Assembly (NCBI GenBank): GCA_958450365.1
Contig: CAUEEP010000898.1
Location: 764,001-828,000, forward strand
Direction of reading: 5' to 3'
Length of the DNA: 64,000 nt
From: Mesorhabditis belari
Lineage: Eukaryota > Nematoda > Chromadorea > Rhabditida > Rhabditidae
A program made the position numbers and the translations under genes. How positions within the stretch are numbered: the first letter of the stretch is position 1; every line of letters begins with the position of its first letter. Below the pieces are notes generated by a model, which saw nothing but the letters and a program-made list of their open reading frames with translations, made no database searches and was not told the origin of the DNA. Below, in pieces: positions 21,433 through 33,439 of the stretch.

Positions 21433-23187
21433 ATGCGTTTAAAAGATTTATTCCCATTGCCTGATATTGATCAAATGGGTGATAACGGTAAGTTATTTCC
21501 TTTATTCTTTCAAGAAATCTTTAGTTCTAATTGAAAATCCAAGACTGAAAGTGAAAAGTTCTGGATTGGTTTTATTATTTTTCGTTATCACTGGGGTATT
21601 GGCTTTTCTTGCTGAGTGGGGAGGTAAGCCAAAGCTAAAACACTTTTGTACATTTTTTAGCAAATAAAATAATCAATGATTCAACAAAGCATGATCCGGA
21701 TGATTGTGGAGATCTGATTCGAACATGTTCTTATAATGATCAAGAATGTTTGAGAATCATGAGTAAACCGAGATTTCCCTCCACTTATCGCTGCACTTAT
21801 CGAGTTCATAAAAACTAAAGAACTTTAAAAGATGAAACTTTTAGATTTGGATAAACTCTGTTAGTTGCAAAACAGTCTCCGTAGATGCAAAGTTCTCAAA
21901 CTCAGCCACACCGTATACTTTGAAGCTTTTCTCTCAACAAGGATTACTGGCTAGGTGTCAATATCTTGTGTTATTGTTATAAATACTTATCAGATATTTT
22001 CCCTTTCAGATATTCTCCTTCAAACGTTGCTAATGTATCAACTGTTCTTTTTGATGGAACATTTCTTATTATCGATTTTCATGCATTTGGTACATGGACT
22101 GATAAGGATAACTGGCAAGTATCAATCTCAGCTCAAGGTTAGATTAAAGTCTACTTTAGAATTGTAAAGAATAGCTTAGAAAGCTTTTTTAGCAAACAAT
22201 ATCTCAAGTAACGATGCTACTGTTTTTGGATCGAGAATTTTTACCGATACCGAATTGCAAACAATCACAAATCTGGTCAATCACTTTTGATCAACTTTAT
22301 AATACCTTTTCAGAATGAATATCATTTTTCGACCACTGGGGGAACGGGATGTCCTGCTCAGCAAAAGGTTTATGGATTTGTTTATGGACTAACGACAAAA
22401 GATGATGAGAACTTCACTAAGGAAATATATGTCAAATCTCGAAGTCAGCCTTTTAAAAGGTCAGCTTGATCAACAGAAACAGATAATTTTTGATAGTAGA
22501 TAGATAAAATTTCTAAACTCTGATGATTCTAGATTTTCTGAGTTTGGATTAACTTCAAAAGAAAATTTGGATCCTGTTTTCCCTTTACAAGAATATATTT
22601 CAATAGAGAACAATGCGAGCACACCATTCGCGACAAAGAATACATCAATTCTTTATTTTCAGACAGATTACGGTAAGTTCAGATCCCTAATGAATCTAGA
22701 AATCATTTTAGAGTCATCGGAAATAACAGTGGTCCAAGCTCTTGACGGACAAATTTCAAATTTTACCCGTAAATCCGAAGATAAAGTATTGGTTATTGTG
22801 ATTTTGATTCCAAAAGGGAAACTGACACTTTCCGAAGTACAAATTGATGGGGTATTTTTGGGGAAACAATTCATTGAAATATTGATTCAGGATGATCAGT
22901 TCAACTTAATTGATGGTGGATTGGCGGAAATGAATTCGCCATCAAAATATCTTTATTTGCAAAGGTGGATTTCTTTTCTAACTTTTCTTTTCTAGCTTCT
23001 TTCCTAGGTAACTCTAATATTCTCGAATAGTCTTCTCAAAAAGTTGAGCTTGAACAAGTTAAGAAACAACTTTAGCGATGTTAATTCTCTGCAGAGCCCA
23101 ACTCAAATCGAATCAAATCGACAAGTAATCACAATCCAACCATTGGATGCAAAAACTATTGGTTTTACAATTAAATTGGTGACTTGA
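21433..23187 (+). CDS. Type II membrane protein, paralogue A
   Basis: About ten exons join in frame. The N-terminus (MRLKDLFPLPDIDQ) is short and cytosolic. GLVLLFFVITGVLAFLAEWG is a single membrane helix near residues 30-50. The rest is extracellular, with early Cys residues (DDCGDLIRTCSYNDQECL, RCTYR) and beta-rich stretches such as VSTVLFDGTFLIIDFHAFG and KVLVIVILIPKGKLTLSEV. The end reads VITIQPLDAKTIGFTIKLVT. Gene B just downstream has the same plan: MRIFPFPRIDQ start, helix, DDCG, RC.YR, VISK/VLVI region and ITIQALDA end. Continuing past the possible stop at 21820 needs the intron that starts at GTTCATAAAAAC. No known domain is recognised; a nematode surface family is likely. Confidence 0.75.
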
Positions 23188-23517
23188 AAACTTTATCGTG
23201 CCTATTTAAATGATTTCTAGAGATACATAATAAAAGTATCGAGTATCTTTCTTTTGTACTTTGGGTTTTACACCCGCAATGTTACCTATTTTTAAAGTCT
23301 CATACCTAGTCAGCTCTCAGTCACCTCTTTATTTAAACCTTCATATTCTTATCCCTTTCTTTATTTTCTTTAAATTTGCAAGATCCAACTTGATTCTGAG
23401 TTTTGTCTTTTTATTTTTAAATTGACTTTTTTCTTGTCTTTTTTAAACAGAATTCAAGCGATCTTCTAAAACTTGGATTTTTTGGATGAAAAACTAAATA
23501 TTCAACTTCGATTATAA

Positions 23518-26500
23518 ATGCGAATATTTCCTTTTCCCCGTATTGATCAAATCACGATTCCGAAACCAGGTATTTACCTTGATTAAATAAAATTTATTTA
23601 CCAATTTAGTTGAGCCAAAACCCCTTATATTGAGCAGTCTATCGATTGTGTTTGGATTTTTGGTGGTCACTGGGGGAATCGCTTTTGCAATCGAATGGGC
23701 AAGTAAGCGGTTTAGCAAGAGAACTTGTAGTTGTAACGGTTGTTTAAGCGTCAACAATTTACAGTTTATCGCAATTATGGAAAAACGAAGCCAGTTCATT
23801 ATGATGATTGTGGAACAGCGGTTATTAACTGTGATACGAATGGTTGTTCAATGAGTAATCGAGATAATTGGCCGGCTGAAATCCGCTGTGTTTATCGCGT
23901 AAGTTGACAGCTTTGCTCGATTTCTATCCGTTTTAGTTCTGGCTACCCACAGAATATCAAACCAACAATCTAGAATATTCAATGAACATTTTCAATTCGG
24001 ATGCATATTCTCTTAAATTTTATTCAATCGAAGGACTCATCTTGTCATCGTTTGTAAAATCTTTTCTTTTCCTCAATTTCTTTTCAGAATAATAAGCAAA
24101 GACTCGGAGCTTTCCTTCCATGGAAATTTCTTAATTTTGGATTTTCGTGCAAAAGATTGGTCCTCAAATGAACAGTGGAATATCACAATACAGACAGGTA
24201 TCAAAAGGTGATAAAAAGCTGGATAAAACATGTTTAGGCTCCAAAACAACACCTAGTGAACACATCATATACTACTCTCGTCTGTTTTCACTCCAAGAAG
24301 TGAAGCCAGATTTAGGGATTGGGGTAAAAAGGCTTAAAGCATTTTTAGTAGTTCTGTTTTCAAGTCTTTAAACTCAGTAATTAGCTATTAGGTTGATGCA
24401 TAAGTCTTTTCGTTTTTTCGTACTTCTGTTAAAAAGTAACAAATTCACCAATTAATCTATAGTTTGCTCTATAAAAAAAGTGTTTTTTTGTTCAATTTCC
24501 ATCTTTTTAAATCAATTTCGGTTCACTTTCAAGCAAATTCGAGAGTGAAAAACGCCTTTTTCGTAAAAATCTATAAAAACTCTACGGAAAAATTGGCCGA
24601 ATGAATTTCTCTGAAATTTTGGCGAAATATCAAACTTTTTTTTCTCTATCTTTTATCTATTGACACGAAGATAGGTTTTCTTTAGCTAAGGTGTCTAAAC
24701 CGCATCATCGAGTTAGCCCTTTTTGACTACCCGACTTCATACTCTCAAGAAAATCCAGGCATAAAATATTTTTAAACCCGTTTTAATGTTATTTTGCAGA
24801 AAAATAATTGGTTTTTCTAATGAAATCAACCGTAGTTTAATTGGTGCATTTGTTGGCTTGAAACGGCAGACGAAAAGGAACAAAAAGACTTATGCATCAA
24901 CCTATTATATTAGGTTGGCAACTAAATAATGGCCCTCGCCCTTTTTTGATAAAATCTTTTAATCTTTGCGTTTAATCTACCCTCGCTTGTTGTTAATTGA
25001 ATATTACTGAATTTCTGGTGCATTATTATACGTTTTTTATTTCCTTGATTTGGTACTTTTCAAATAATTTTGTTTAGAAATGGAAGATCTCAAATATCGA
25101 ATGCGTTTCTGTCTCTGGTACGACTACAAACAAGACAAAACAGCTGCCGAATCCCACAGAGATTTATTGCGAGTTTTTTGGTGATGAAGCTCTTTCCGAA
25201 ACACAATGTAGGAGATGGTATCGACAGTTCAAGGAAGGGGATGAAAGTCTTGAAGATCAGCCTCGCCAAGGACAACCCGAACTTCTGCAGAACGATATTT
25301 TGGAAGCAGCTTTAAAGGAGGATCCAAGTCAAACATCACGCGAGCTAGGGGATCGATTGGGCTTTTCGCATACTGCAATCGAAAAGCGACTTCATGCATT
25401 GGGGAAAAGTAACCGCAGTGGAAAGTGGATTCCGCATGAATTGAGCGAAGAAAATAAGGCTACTCGTGTTATCACAGCTGGAATACTACTAAAACTTGCG
25501 AAAAAGGGAAGCTTCTTGGATTCCATTGTCACTTCTGATGAAAAATGGATCTTTTATGATAATCGAACGCAAAAACGACAGTGGCTTAGCACAAACGAAG
25601 ACTCAAAACCAACTCCGAAGCCGGATATTCACTCAAAGAAAACTCTCCTCTGTGTGTGGTGGAGTTCTCGTGGGTTGGTGCATTTCGAGGTTCTCAAAAG
25701 CCGGCAAACGGTTAATTCAGAACTCTATTCGTCCAACTACATCGTGTAGATCAAGCAATTCGCTCCAAGCACTCGAACGCTCTTCAATTCATTTTCTCCA
25801 TGATAACGCAAAACCACACACTGCAAAACTACAAGGAGAAAATCGAGGAGTTGGGCTGGAATGTTCTTCCTCATGGCCATACAGCCCGGATATGGGGCCT
25901 AGTGATTACCATCTTTTTCGATCGATGCAACACTTTCTAGCCGAGAAAAAGTTCAATGACCTTGACGAAGTCCGAATTTCAGTGCAGAAGTTCTTTGACG
26001 ATCAACCAGAAGAATTTTTCAAGAGAGGAATCCAGTTGCTCCGTCAAAAGTGGAAAGAAGTAATCAAGAATGACGGAGAATACCTTTTGGATTGATGTTG
26101 ATATTTGTTCATCTTGTTAATAAAATTTTTGTTTTTACTGAAAAGGGCCATTATTTAGTTGCCAACCTGATAATTCGTCATCTTGTGACAATTTCAGACA
26201 GAATATTCCTTTGGGTTTTCACCTTTTGGAAATCTTTATGTCTTCGTTGACTCCTCTGATATGGAATATTGTGAAAGAGTTGGACTCTACGTTACCCGTC
26301 CTGGATTGGCGTCAATTGTCACAACGTGACTCAATTTACAGCTAAATGAAAATTCTTTGTTCAGCATGACAGCGGCGCGTGGTTCTGATCTTCAAGTTGG
26401 TTGTGTCTTTGATGCAACACAGAATAGAATCGGAGTGACGAACAACAACACCGAGTCAACCAATTCCGTGTCCTCGTTTCTTTATTTTGTCGAAAAACAG

Positions 26501-27093
26501 CCATGTTTGTTGTATTGAGTTAGCCATGAAAAGATTAATTCTAGATGTGATATCAAAAGTGATACAAGCAAAGAATAACAGATGGGTGAATGCAACAACT
26601 TGCTCGTCTGCTACATCTGGTGATCAATCGGGTGAATGTACTGGACAATGTTGTCTTTCAGCATGTGGATGCTGTAGTAGTCAGGTAACATGCTTATACG
26701 TAATATGTAGTTGAAATAAACCCTAGGTTTAAAATAAAATAAACCAATTCCAGCAAGCCATTGTTGTTGTGACGATAATCACCAAGAACTCTGCTCTCAC
26801 CATCAGAAATCTGGCATTAACTGGGGTCATCAAAATGGAAGAGACTTTTAAGAAAAATTCTTTCAGAAAGGAAACACAGATATTGTTAGTATCTCTCGTG
26901 ATGGGATTGCTGGCATGAATGACCCTAAGAACTATATTTACACAGACACGTGAGTTACTTTAGTGACAGCTTAAGCAAAAACATCAGTTTTAGGTCGATC
27001 TCCGCTTTACAAAATGAAATCCGAATTAATGGAAGTTCGGCAATTACCATTCAAGCTTTAGACGCGGAAATGATCAGCTTTGAGATAGTTTAG
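23518..27093 (+). CDS. Type II membrane protein, paralogue B
   Basis: This gene mirrors gene A: MRIFPFPRIDQITIPKP, a helix (SIVFGFLVVTGGIAFAIEWA), DDCGTAVINCDTNGCSM, then EIRCVYR. Later exons read FLILDFRAKDWSSNEQWN, YSFGFSPFGNLYVFVD and a Cys-dense insert (GECTGQCCLSACGCCSSQ) absent from gene A. The end reads SAITIQALDAEMISFEIV. The intron after NITIQT runs from about 24177 to 26198 and contains a MITE followed directly by a mariner. Both splice sites look intact, so the gene may still work. Gene A ends only 330 bases upstream on the same strand, so the pair is a tandem duplication. The extracellular part may bind ligand or matrix; function unknown. Confidence 0.72.
24388..24906. mobile_element. 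MITE with TTAGGTTGATGCATAAGTC termini
   Basis: The left end TTAGGTTGATGCATAAGTCT continues TTTTCGTTTTTTCGTA. The right end is the inverse, ..CGAAAAGGAACAAAAAGACT then TATGCATCAACCTA. It spans about 519 bases with no coding frame. Its outer sequence is related to the elements at 17641-17896 and 50436-50673. A mariner begins within a few bases of its right end. Confidence 0.8.
24908..26172 (+). mobile_element. Degenerate mariner transposon
   Basis: The termini are inverted repeats: AGGTTGGCAACTAAATAATG then GCCC at the left, and the reverse complement ending CCAACCT at the right, with TA at the edges. The length is about 1.26 kb, normal for mariner. The element is in the same orientation as its host gene and is flanked on the left by a MITE. 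Confidence 0.9.
25080..26095 (+). pseudogene. Mariner transposase, frameshifted
   Basis: The frame starts MEDLKYRMRFCLWYDYKQ with the N-terminal helix-turn-helix region (ETQCRRWYRQFKEGDESLED). It continues through TSDEKWIFYDN (first catalytic Asp), HDNAKPHTAK (second) and YSPDMGPSDYHLF (third), the DD34D pattern of mariner. The frame is broken near 25170 and 25740-25800, and a compensated double shift is visible at 25830-25880. All three catalytic Asp codons survive, but no single frame covers the protein, so it should be inactive. The family role is cut-and-paste transposition at TA targets. Confidence 0.9.
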
Positions 27094-27412
27094 CTTATTT
27101 TAGGTTGCATAAATGTATCTGTACCTTATAAAGGCTCTGCTAAATATATATTTACCCTGTATTGTATAAAAACAATGCCTTCGATGTCGTTAGGTGACGG
27201 AGCTGTTGTTCACCCATTCATCTCAATCTAAAGAAGAAACAGGGGTTTGGGTTCTTTTGTGTTTCCCCTGGCACCCACCTAAAAGAAGAAAACCCCTAAA
27301 GAAACCCGCCCCTTTGCCTTCATTGCCAATTTTTCTCCTTTTTTTACTAAAACTCAACTTATATTCTTTCTATAATCATGTTTAAAAGTGGGTTTACCGA
27401 TTGTTTAACACG
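27094..27412. other. Short intergenic region before Fringe
   Basis: No gene is supported. The 3' flank of gene B and the likely promoter of the Fringe gene are here. Confidence 0.45.
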
Positions 27413-29137
27413 ATGAAGTCACTTTTTGTCTACTTCCTCTTCATTCAGGTAACTCTTGAACTGGAATCTGAACTCATTGTCAGCTAACTCTTGAAAGTTT
27501 GAACGAATACACTTGAATAACTCTGAACATTGTCTAAGTAATAAGGCACAATAAACAGTGAATACTGAAAAAAGAATAACAATAAACAAGCCAATACTAA
27601 ATTGACAGATTTAGATTATTTTCTCTGCAAGCAACGACGATCTCGTGATTACGATCAAGTCCACGAGAAATAATCACTATACTCGTCTTCGGGATATTGC
27701 TGCCACTTGGCTACAATGGTTGCCGGAACGAGTAAGTAAGAAGTAACAGATCAGTTGATCAGTTGAAACTTTATCAAAACATTGAAACCTTTTTACGTTA
27801 TCTTATCACAACCCAGAGGTCAAATCTAGCCTTTTAGATGTGCAAGAACATGTTTAAAGTTTTTTATCGTTTAGACTTATGTGATATCTGATGCATGGGA
27901 CAAAAAGTTGAATGAGACTTTTCATGGGCATTTCATCGCCACAAACTGCACGCCAGGACATTTCAGGTTCATCGAATATTGACCCGAAAAGAAGTGCCTT
28001 TTCAGAAAACAACTTTCTTGTAAAATGGGTGTAGAATTGCGAGTGATGATGGAAAAGAGTGCAAAGTATGCAAAAATCAAAGCTTTTGTAAATTATTCTA
28101 GATGGTCATGTCATTTCGATGATGATAATTATGTGAATGTGCCAAGATTGAAAGAAATTTTGGGAGGATTCAACTACAAGGAAAAGTTCTATATTGGACG
28201 TTTATCAACCGGACCGATTACTGCCTATCCAGAACATGTAAGAGAAGAAAATTAATTTTAAAAATAACATTTTTGTTAGGAAACATTTATATTTGCAACG
28301 GGAGGAGCTGGGATTTGTCTATCTCACGGACTATTGGTTGAAATGAGTCGATACATTGATGATTTTGAGAAAACTGCAAATTGGCTTCAATTACCCGATG
28401 ATGTCACTCTTGGATATATTATTAGTAAGTATTATGTTAAATTATTGTATTTCTCCATTAGATTAGTAGCTTATAATCATTAGACCATTTCTTCATTAGA
28501 TAACTACATATATGGCAGTTGTGAGAATTTTAATTCTTTATCCAAAATCGGTACCCCTTTGTCCTTCAAAAGAATGAACTCGAAAATGGAAGAATGGAAG
28601 GGAAAAATAGGGAAAAATGGCGGCTAAATGTCACGAAGATTGAATAATGGAGACTCTTTCTTTTGAAAAAAGAACAGGCTGACTGTTTCGATGGGAAAAT
28701 TGGGGAACTGGGAAAGGGAAGGGAATTGACAGTTTGACTGAATGTGTTGCTAGGTAAAAATTCTGAAAAATGAACGGAAAACCATTTCCGCATAACTGAA
28801 TATTCTAGATTATCTTCTTATCGTAAATGTGACGGAGAATTTCTATTTCCATTCTCATTTCGACAGCCTCATGAATATTCCCATCAGCAAGCTGAAATTG
28901 CAGGTAACTGGAATATTGCTAGGAAAATTTCGAAAGTAGCTATTTAATAATAAAGTAACAGAAAGTTTATTTGTAAAATGTTACACTTGTTACATATAAA
29001 CATCTAATTTCTAGGCTTCTTTGAGTGGAATGAATGGTGAGATCATTCACAATGTCAATCTCCCTTCAACAAAAGATGATCCACTCAAATTCAGAGCCAT
29101 TCACAAAATCATCAAAAAGTCCCGTGAAGCATTGTGA
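27413..29137 (+). CDS. Fringe-type beta-1,3-N-acetylglucosaminyltransferase
   Basis: Seven exons give about 279 residues. A short hydrophobic N-terminus (MKSLFVYFLFIQ) fits a signal anchor or signal peptide. The body follows Fringe closely: DLVITIKSTRNNHYTRL, then ATWLQWLPERTYVISDAWD, GHFRKQLSCKM, SCHFDDDNYVNVPRLKEIL (DDD manganese/UDP site at about 120-122), FIFATGGAGICLSHGLL, and LPDDVTLGYI with the catalytic-region Asp near 199-200, then FHSHFD. Fringe enzymes (GT31) act in the Golgi. They add GlcNAc to O-fucose on EGF repeats of Notch and change its response to ligands. Core-1 galactosyltransferases share the fold, but the DDDNYVNVPRL and GGAGICLS strings point to Fringe. The C-terminus is shorter than in fly Fringe. 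The fifth intron is large (about 380 bases). Confidence 0.92.
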
Positions 29138-29683
29138 TCTTTTATGATATTTCAATCATTGTATGTAAATTCCGGGTTTTTGGCATAAATCATAAATGAA
29201 TTCTAAACGAAAAAGACTCAAATGAGTCGATCAAATCTCCGATTTCCCATCAAAAACGTTTGCATACGCGATCGAGAAAGAACAAAGAAATGAATTGCCA
29301 ATTTGGCATCAAATTCCTGAAATCTGTGCATAGATTTTCTGAAAAGATTAGCTCTGTCAATATGGATTATTTTTGCATTTGAAATTTTGATGCACCTAAA
29401 ATAGTAGACTCAACATACTACAGTTCACAGTCAAATTCAAATCTCATCTTTTCCTAAGCTGGCTCTCTTGGTTTCCAATTGGTTTCCTTTTGCCCGAGAA
29501 ATTGTTTTTCATTCTACCCTTTTGAACTTTTCCTTTCTATTCAGACGTGTTCTCCTTATGTCGATTTGATCTTTCTCTTACATCGAACTCTTGCTATTCT
29601 TTCTACAAACTGCATTACATCGTTTGTATTTCAAATTTCCACTCTATTAAATTATTCAAATTTTTATATATTTAGAAATTTGC
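29138..29683. other. Intergenic, no gene seen
   Basis: The Fringe 3' flank and the presumed promoter of the ZP gene. The frame at 29479-29769 is hydrophobic and overlaps the real first ZP exon in another frame. Confidence 0.45.
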
Positions 29684-32600
29684 ATGCCCTGGTGTTCATT
29701 CGGTCTAGTTTTGCTCTTTTTTTCCATACAGGTATACATTTAGAATACAACCAAATATTCTTGGCCTAAAAAGGAAGGTCCATCTCATTTCTAAAAGATT
29801 TGAACTATCCAAAGCTTGAGAAAAAAAGGATTATTCCTCTCTTCTTTGGATATTTTGGATATTTTGAGTCTTCCACTATTGGACTAAATGATTCACTGAA
29901 ATCTTGGTACAATTAGAACACCTTTGAATTTTAGGTAAATGTAAACGCTCAAATTGAAATCGACAATGGTGTTGTCGGCGATCCTTTACTTCAATGTGGC
30001 GATGGACATATTGAGGTAAAGTTTTGTGTTGTTTTAGAAGAACAATGATTTTTGTTTTTTTTAGATTCGTTTTGAAACAAGAGCCCCATTTCGTGGATTG
30101 GTATTTGTGGAGGATCGATTGAATGATCCATCTTGTCGATCTCCTCCATCTGATGGAAATGGAATTAGAAACACGTCTCTTAAGATTGCTTTTGAGGATT
30201 GCGGAACACAAAGGGTTTACTCTGTAAGTTGGTTTTACTTCTAGAAAACAAGATAATTTATTAAGTTATTAGAAAATACTTTTCTTGAATTATAAATAAG
30301 TGCAAGTGCAATAAAAAGAAGGTGCAAATGGGCAAGAAATGTGGTCAAATTCGATGCTGTTTATCTTCCGTTTGGCCAACCATTGTTCATTCCTCCCATA
30401 CCTCCATAACCTGTAAATTTACCAATGTACTTTAAATGACATGACAAGATGACAACCAATCTTTGTAAATAACAAATATATAATCACAAACCTCCAGGCA
30501 TTCCTCCTCCACCCATCATTCCACCCATTGGTCCTCCATATCCACCCATTCCGCCGCCCATATCTCCTCCTCCATAACCTAGAAATACAGATGTGCAAAG
30601 TTCTTTTTGTTTCTCATTTCTTACCTCCATCTCCTCCTCCCCATCCTCCATCACCGCCACCGCCATATCCACCGTCTCCTCCTTAACGATTTCTTTAATG
30701 TTTAAATCTTATTGTTTACCCCATCCACCACCACCTCCCATATCTCCTCCTCCCATTCCTCCATCACCGCCCATACCACCTAAATGATTGTTTTATTGAA
30801 TAGTCGAATTCTTTATTCACCTCCCCATCCACCGTCACCTCCCCATTGAGCTGCACCAAGGGCGACAAATGTGGTCAAAAGAATAAGAGAAAGTCTTTTC
30901 ATCTAAACAATTTTGAAAATAAAATAAAATCTAGCAAAAACAAATTAGTTGAGGAATAGTTAGTAAGTAAATCTATTATTTAGAAATGTTGTTGGTTTTA
31001 GAGGATACGCAAAGTAGTGGAAAGCGATCCTTTATCATTGGTTTGCTTGGTTTATATAGGATTGAAGAGAGAAAGTGATGAAGGGTTGAGATGATCGAGA
31101 TGCCGGATAGGATAGAATGGGCCGGTCTATTGTTTGGGACTTCAAAGGAAAAGACTTGATGGTTGGGCGAAAAACGGCACCCCGATTTGATTGAAAAAGA
31201 AAAAAAAGGAAGAAAAGAATAGGAAAGAGACTGGTGTTTCGAGAGAAGAAAAGACCAAACCACCTTGTGTTTACCGTTCTTTGAAAAAACCCCACGTGTG
31301 CACCATTTGGATGAGTTTATCATTGGCGTCATTGCCCTGATCATCACAGAGAAGGCAACAAACCGGAAGCCTTTGAGATTTGAGAAAAAAAATAGGGACC
31401 AAGATCTTATCACATCTAGAACAAATTACTAAAATGGTTCTAATTGTGACAACAAAACGAGATGTAGAAAACGAGTTGTAAAAAGTTGAAAGAATCAATC
31501 AATCAATCACTTTAGCAATCACCCCGTGGATTGTTCATTTCGACAAAAGTCCTTGTTGCTTTCCATCCGGAGTTCTTGACCAAAGTGAGTTTCATTTCTA
31601 TAGAGAAAGCTCATTCATTCTTTAGTTTGATCGACTTTATTATTTGAAATGTTTTTACATGGAGATGGAGAGAAGATTACAAAAACAGATTCAGATCAGG
31701 TAATTTCAAAAAATGGAAAGACATAGAGATTTTTAGTATGCCACCACCAACAATGCATAGGGCAAACATTCCGATGCCAATTTGTAGATATGAAGTGCTT
31801 GATGGAGGGCCAACTGGGCCTCCTGTTTTACATACAATTGTTGGGCAAATGGTAGGGAAATCAAAAACATTTGAGCTAATTTCGATAGGTTTACCATAAA
31901 TGGACTTGTGACACCGATTATCCGAATACTTTTTGTATGACAGTGCATAGTTGTACAGTCGATGATGGGAATGGAGATCGAGTGACACTTTTGGATGACA
32001 GAGGGTTGGACAGAGGGTCTTCTTTAAAAAATCTGACTTATTTAGTTGTGCGCGGGATAAATATTTGCTCAACAATCTTGAGTATATCAATGATTTAATG
32101 GCTGGAAGAGAGGCTCATGTGTACAAATACGCGGATCGAGAGAATATGTACTTTGATTGTGAAATCACCATATCAATCAAAGAACCAGGAAATGAGCTTT
32201 GTGAGGTGAACAATAGACAATTATAAGACAATGAAATCTTATTTATTATAAGGCACAGGGTTTATGCGTGAGGTAGTAACGATTTAACCTTACTCAATAC
32301 CTTTTTACTTACCAATCCTTTTTCTAAAATAATTAGACATAAGACCCAAGATTTGATTTGGTAGATTTTGTAGGTTTTAGTTGAAAGAGAATTGGTTAAG
32401 CTAAGTTTATACGGCACTGAGAAAAAGACTCGAAGACAATGGAGTAGAAGGGAGGCGAGAGTAACGAAACAAAACCATTTTAAACAGGAAACATGGACGA
32501 AACAATATAACGGGAAGGGAATCTGGGGAGACAGATAAGACAGATAACCTTAAAACGCGCTACAAAAAGGAGAATAGATTTTACAAAAGGAGGATGGAAC

Positions 32601-33073
32601 CTATACAGGACTCGACATAAAAAACCGGAGAACGTTCACGGTCCCATCATGCAGAAAAATGAATGGCAAAAGAGGAATTTTTGTTCAACTCAAATCATTT
32701 AGTACCCAAATTGCCCGAATCCGCCAAGACGAAGACGTTTCTCGAACGCAACTTCTCGAGAAATTACCGTTCAAAAATCGATCATAATTAACAAAAATCA
32801 AACTGGTGACCTTAAGACTCTCAATAAAAAACAATATTTTTAGTTTATGAGATTGAAAACGATATGGTAACAAAGGCGTCTTTTCTTAAGATGAATTTCA
32901 ATTTGAGTCAAGTGAGTGTCCTATTTTAACAGTCTCATATTTCTTTTCAGTTCGGCTTCTGTGCTTCATCAATTGGAGCGATTGCTTTCATTTTTATCAA
33001 TCTAACAGCAATTTTTCTCTCAACGACTCTTGTTTTCAACACCTTCGCGAACTTGAAAAGCTCCAGAAAATGA
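29684..33073 (+). CDS. Cuticlin-like ZP-domain protein
   Basis: The first exon encodes a signal peptide (MPWCSFGLVLLFFSIQ). Later exons read EIDNGVVGDPLLQCGDGHIE, FETRAPFRGLVFVEDR, KIAFEDCGTQRVYS, then after a 1.3-kb intron SPRGLFISTKVLVAFHPEFL, RLYYLKCFYME, ICRYEVLDGGPTGPPVLHT, YHKWTCDTDYPNTFCMTVHS, CTVDDGNGDRVTLLDDRG, LNNLEYINDLMAGREAHVYK and ADRENMYFDCEITISIKEPG. This is a full zona pellucida domain of the nematode CUT/CUTL type, which polymerises in cuticle such as alae and seam-cell matrix. The C-terminal exons (near 32263 and 32892-33073) are tentative. They would end in a membrane helix (SIGAIAFIFINLTAIFLS), as expected for a ZP precursor; I did not see a clear furin site. A glycine-rich gene lies inside the large intron on the opposite strand. 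Confidence 0.85.
30361..30902 (-). CDS. Secreted glycine-rich peptide, nested in ZP gene
   Basis: A clear signal peptide (MKRLSLILLTTFVALGAAQ) is followed by Gly/Met/Asp/Tyr/Trp repeats in five short exons (GGDGGWGG, GGYGGGGDGGWGGG, GGGMGGYGGPMGGMMGGG). The end reads GGMNNGWPNGR. All introns fall after a Gly codon in the same phase, so exons look like duplicated repeat cassettes. Proteins of this type in nematodes include YGGW-type antimicrobial or neuropeptide-like peptides and cuticle glycine-rich proteins. The whole gene lies in one intron of the ZP gene, in the opposite direction. Function is unproven; expression in the same epidermal cells as the cuticlin is a guess from nesting. Confidence 0.8.
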
Positions 33074-33439
33074 ATCGTTTACCCAAAGTGCAAAGCCAAA
33101 GCCCAATTCAAGCTTTAGAGATAAACAAATCAAATCGATTAGCTTCTGTGACTGAAACTGACTCAATATGATTTATTCCTTCGCACAATCTTCCTTTTAT
33201 CCAATTGCATCGCCTGGCTTATCATAGGTGTTGTAAATCTCTCTGAAGTCACTCTAAAGACAAAAACTACCAAGAAAATCATTCTTTTTTGGCACATTTT
33301 GTAGATTATTGTACGCTCTATGTGTAGATATTCGCTGTATTCTAGAATTTACGCCTTGATATTGCCAATAAGAGCCAGAACTGCCAGCTCGACAGCGGAA
33401 CAGCCTATCAGTATTCGACTTGATCTAAATTTTTCCACA

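Noticed and set aside
25496..26095. A 199-codon protein starting inside the mariner
   Set aside because: Its first half is an out-of-frame reading of transposase; only the second half matches, so it is a frameshift product.
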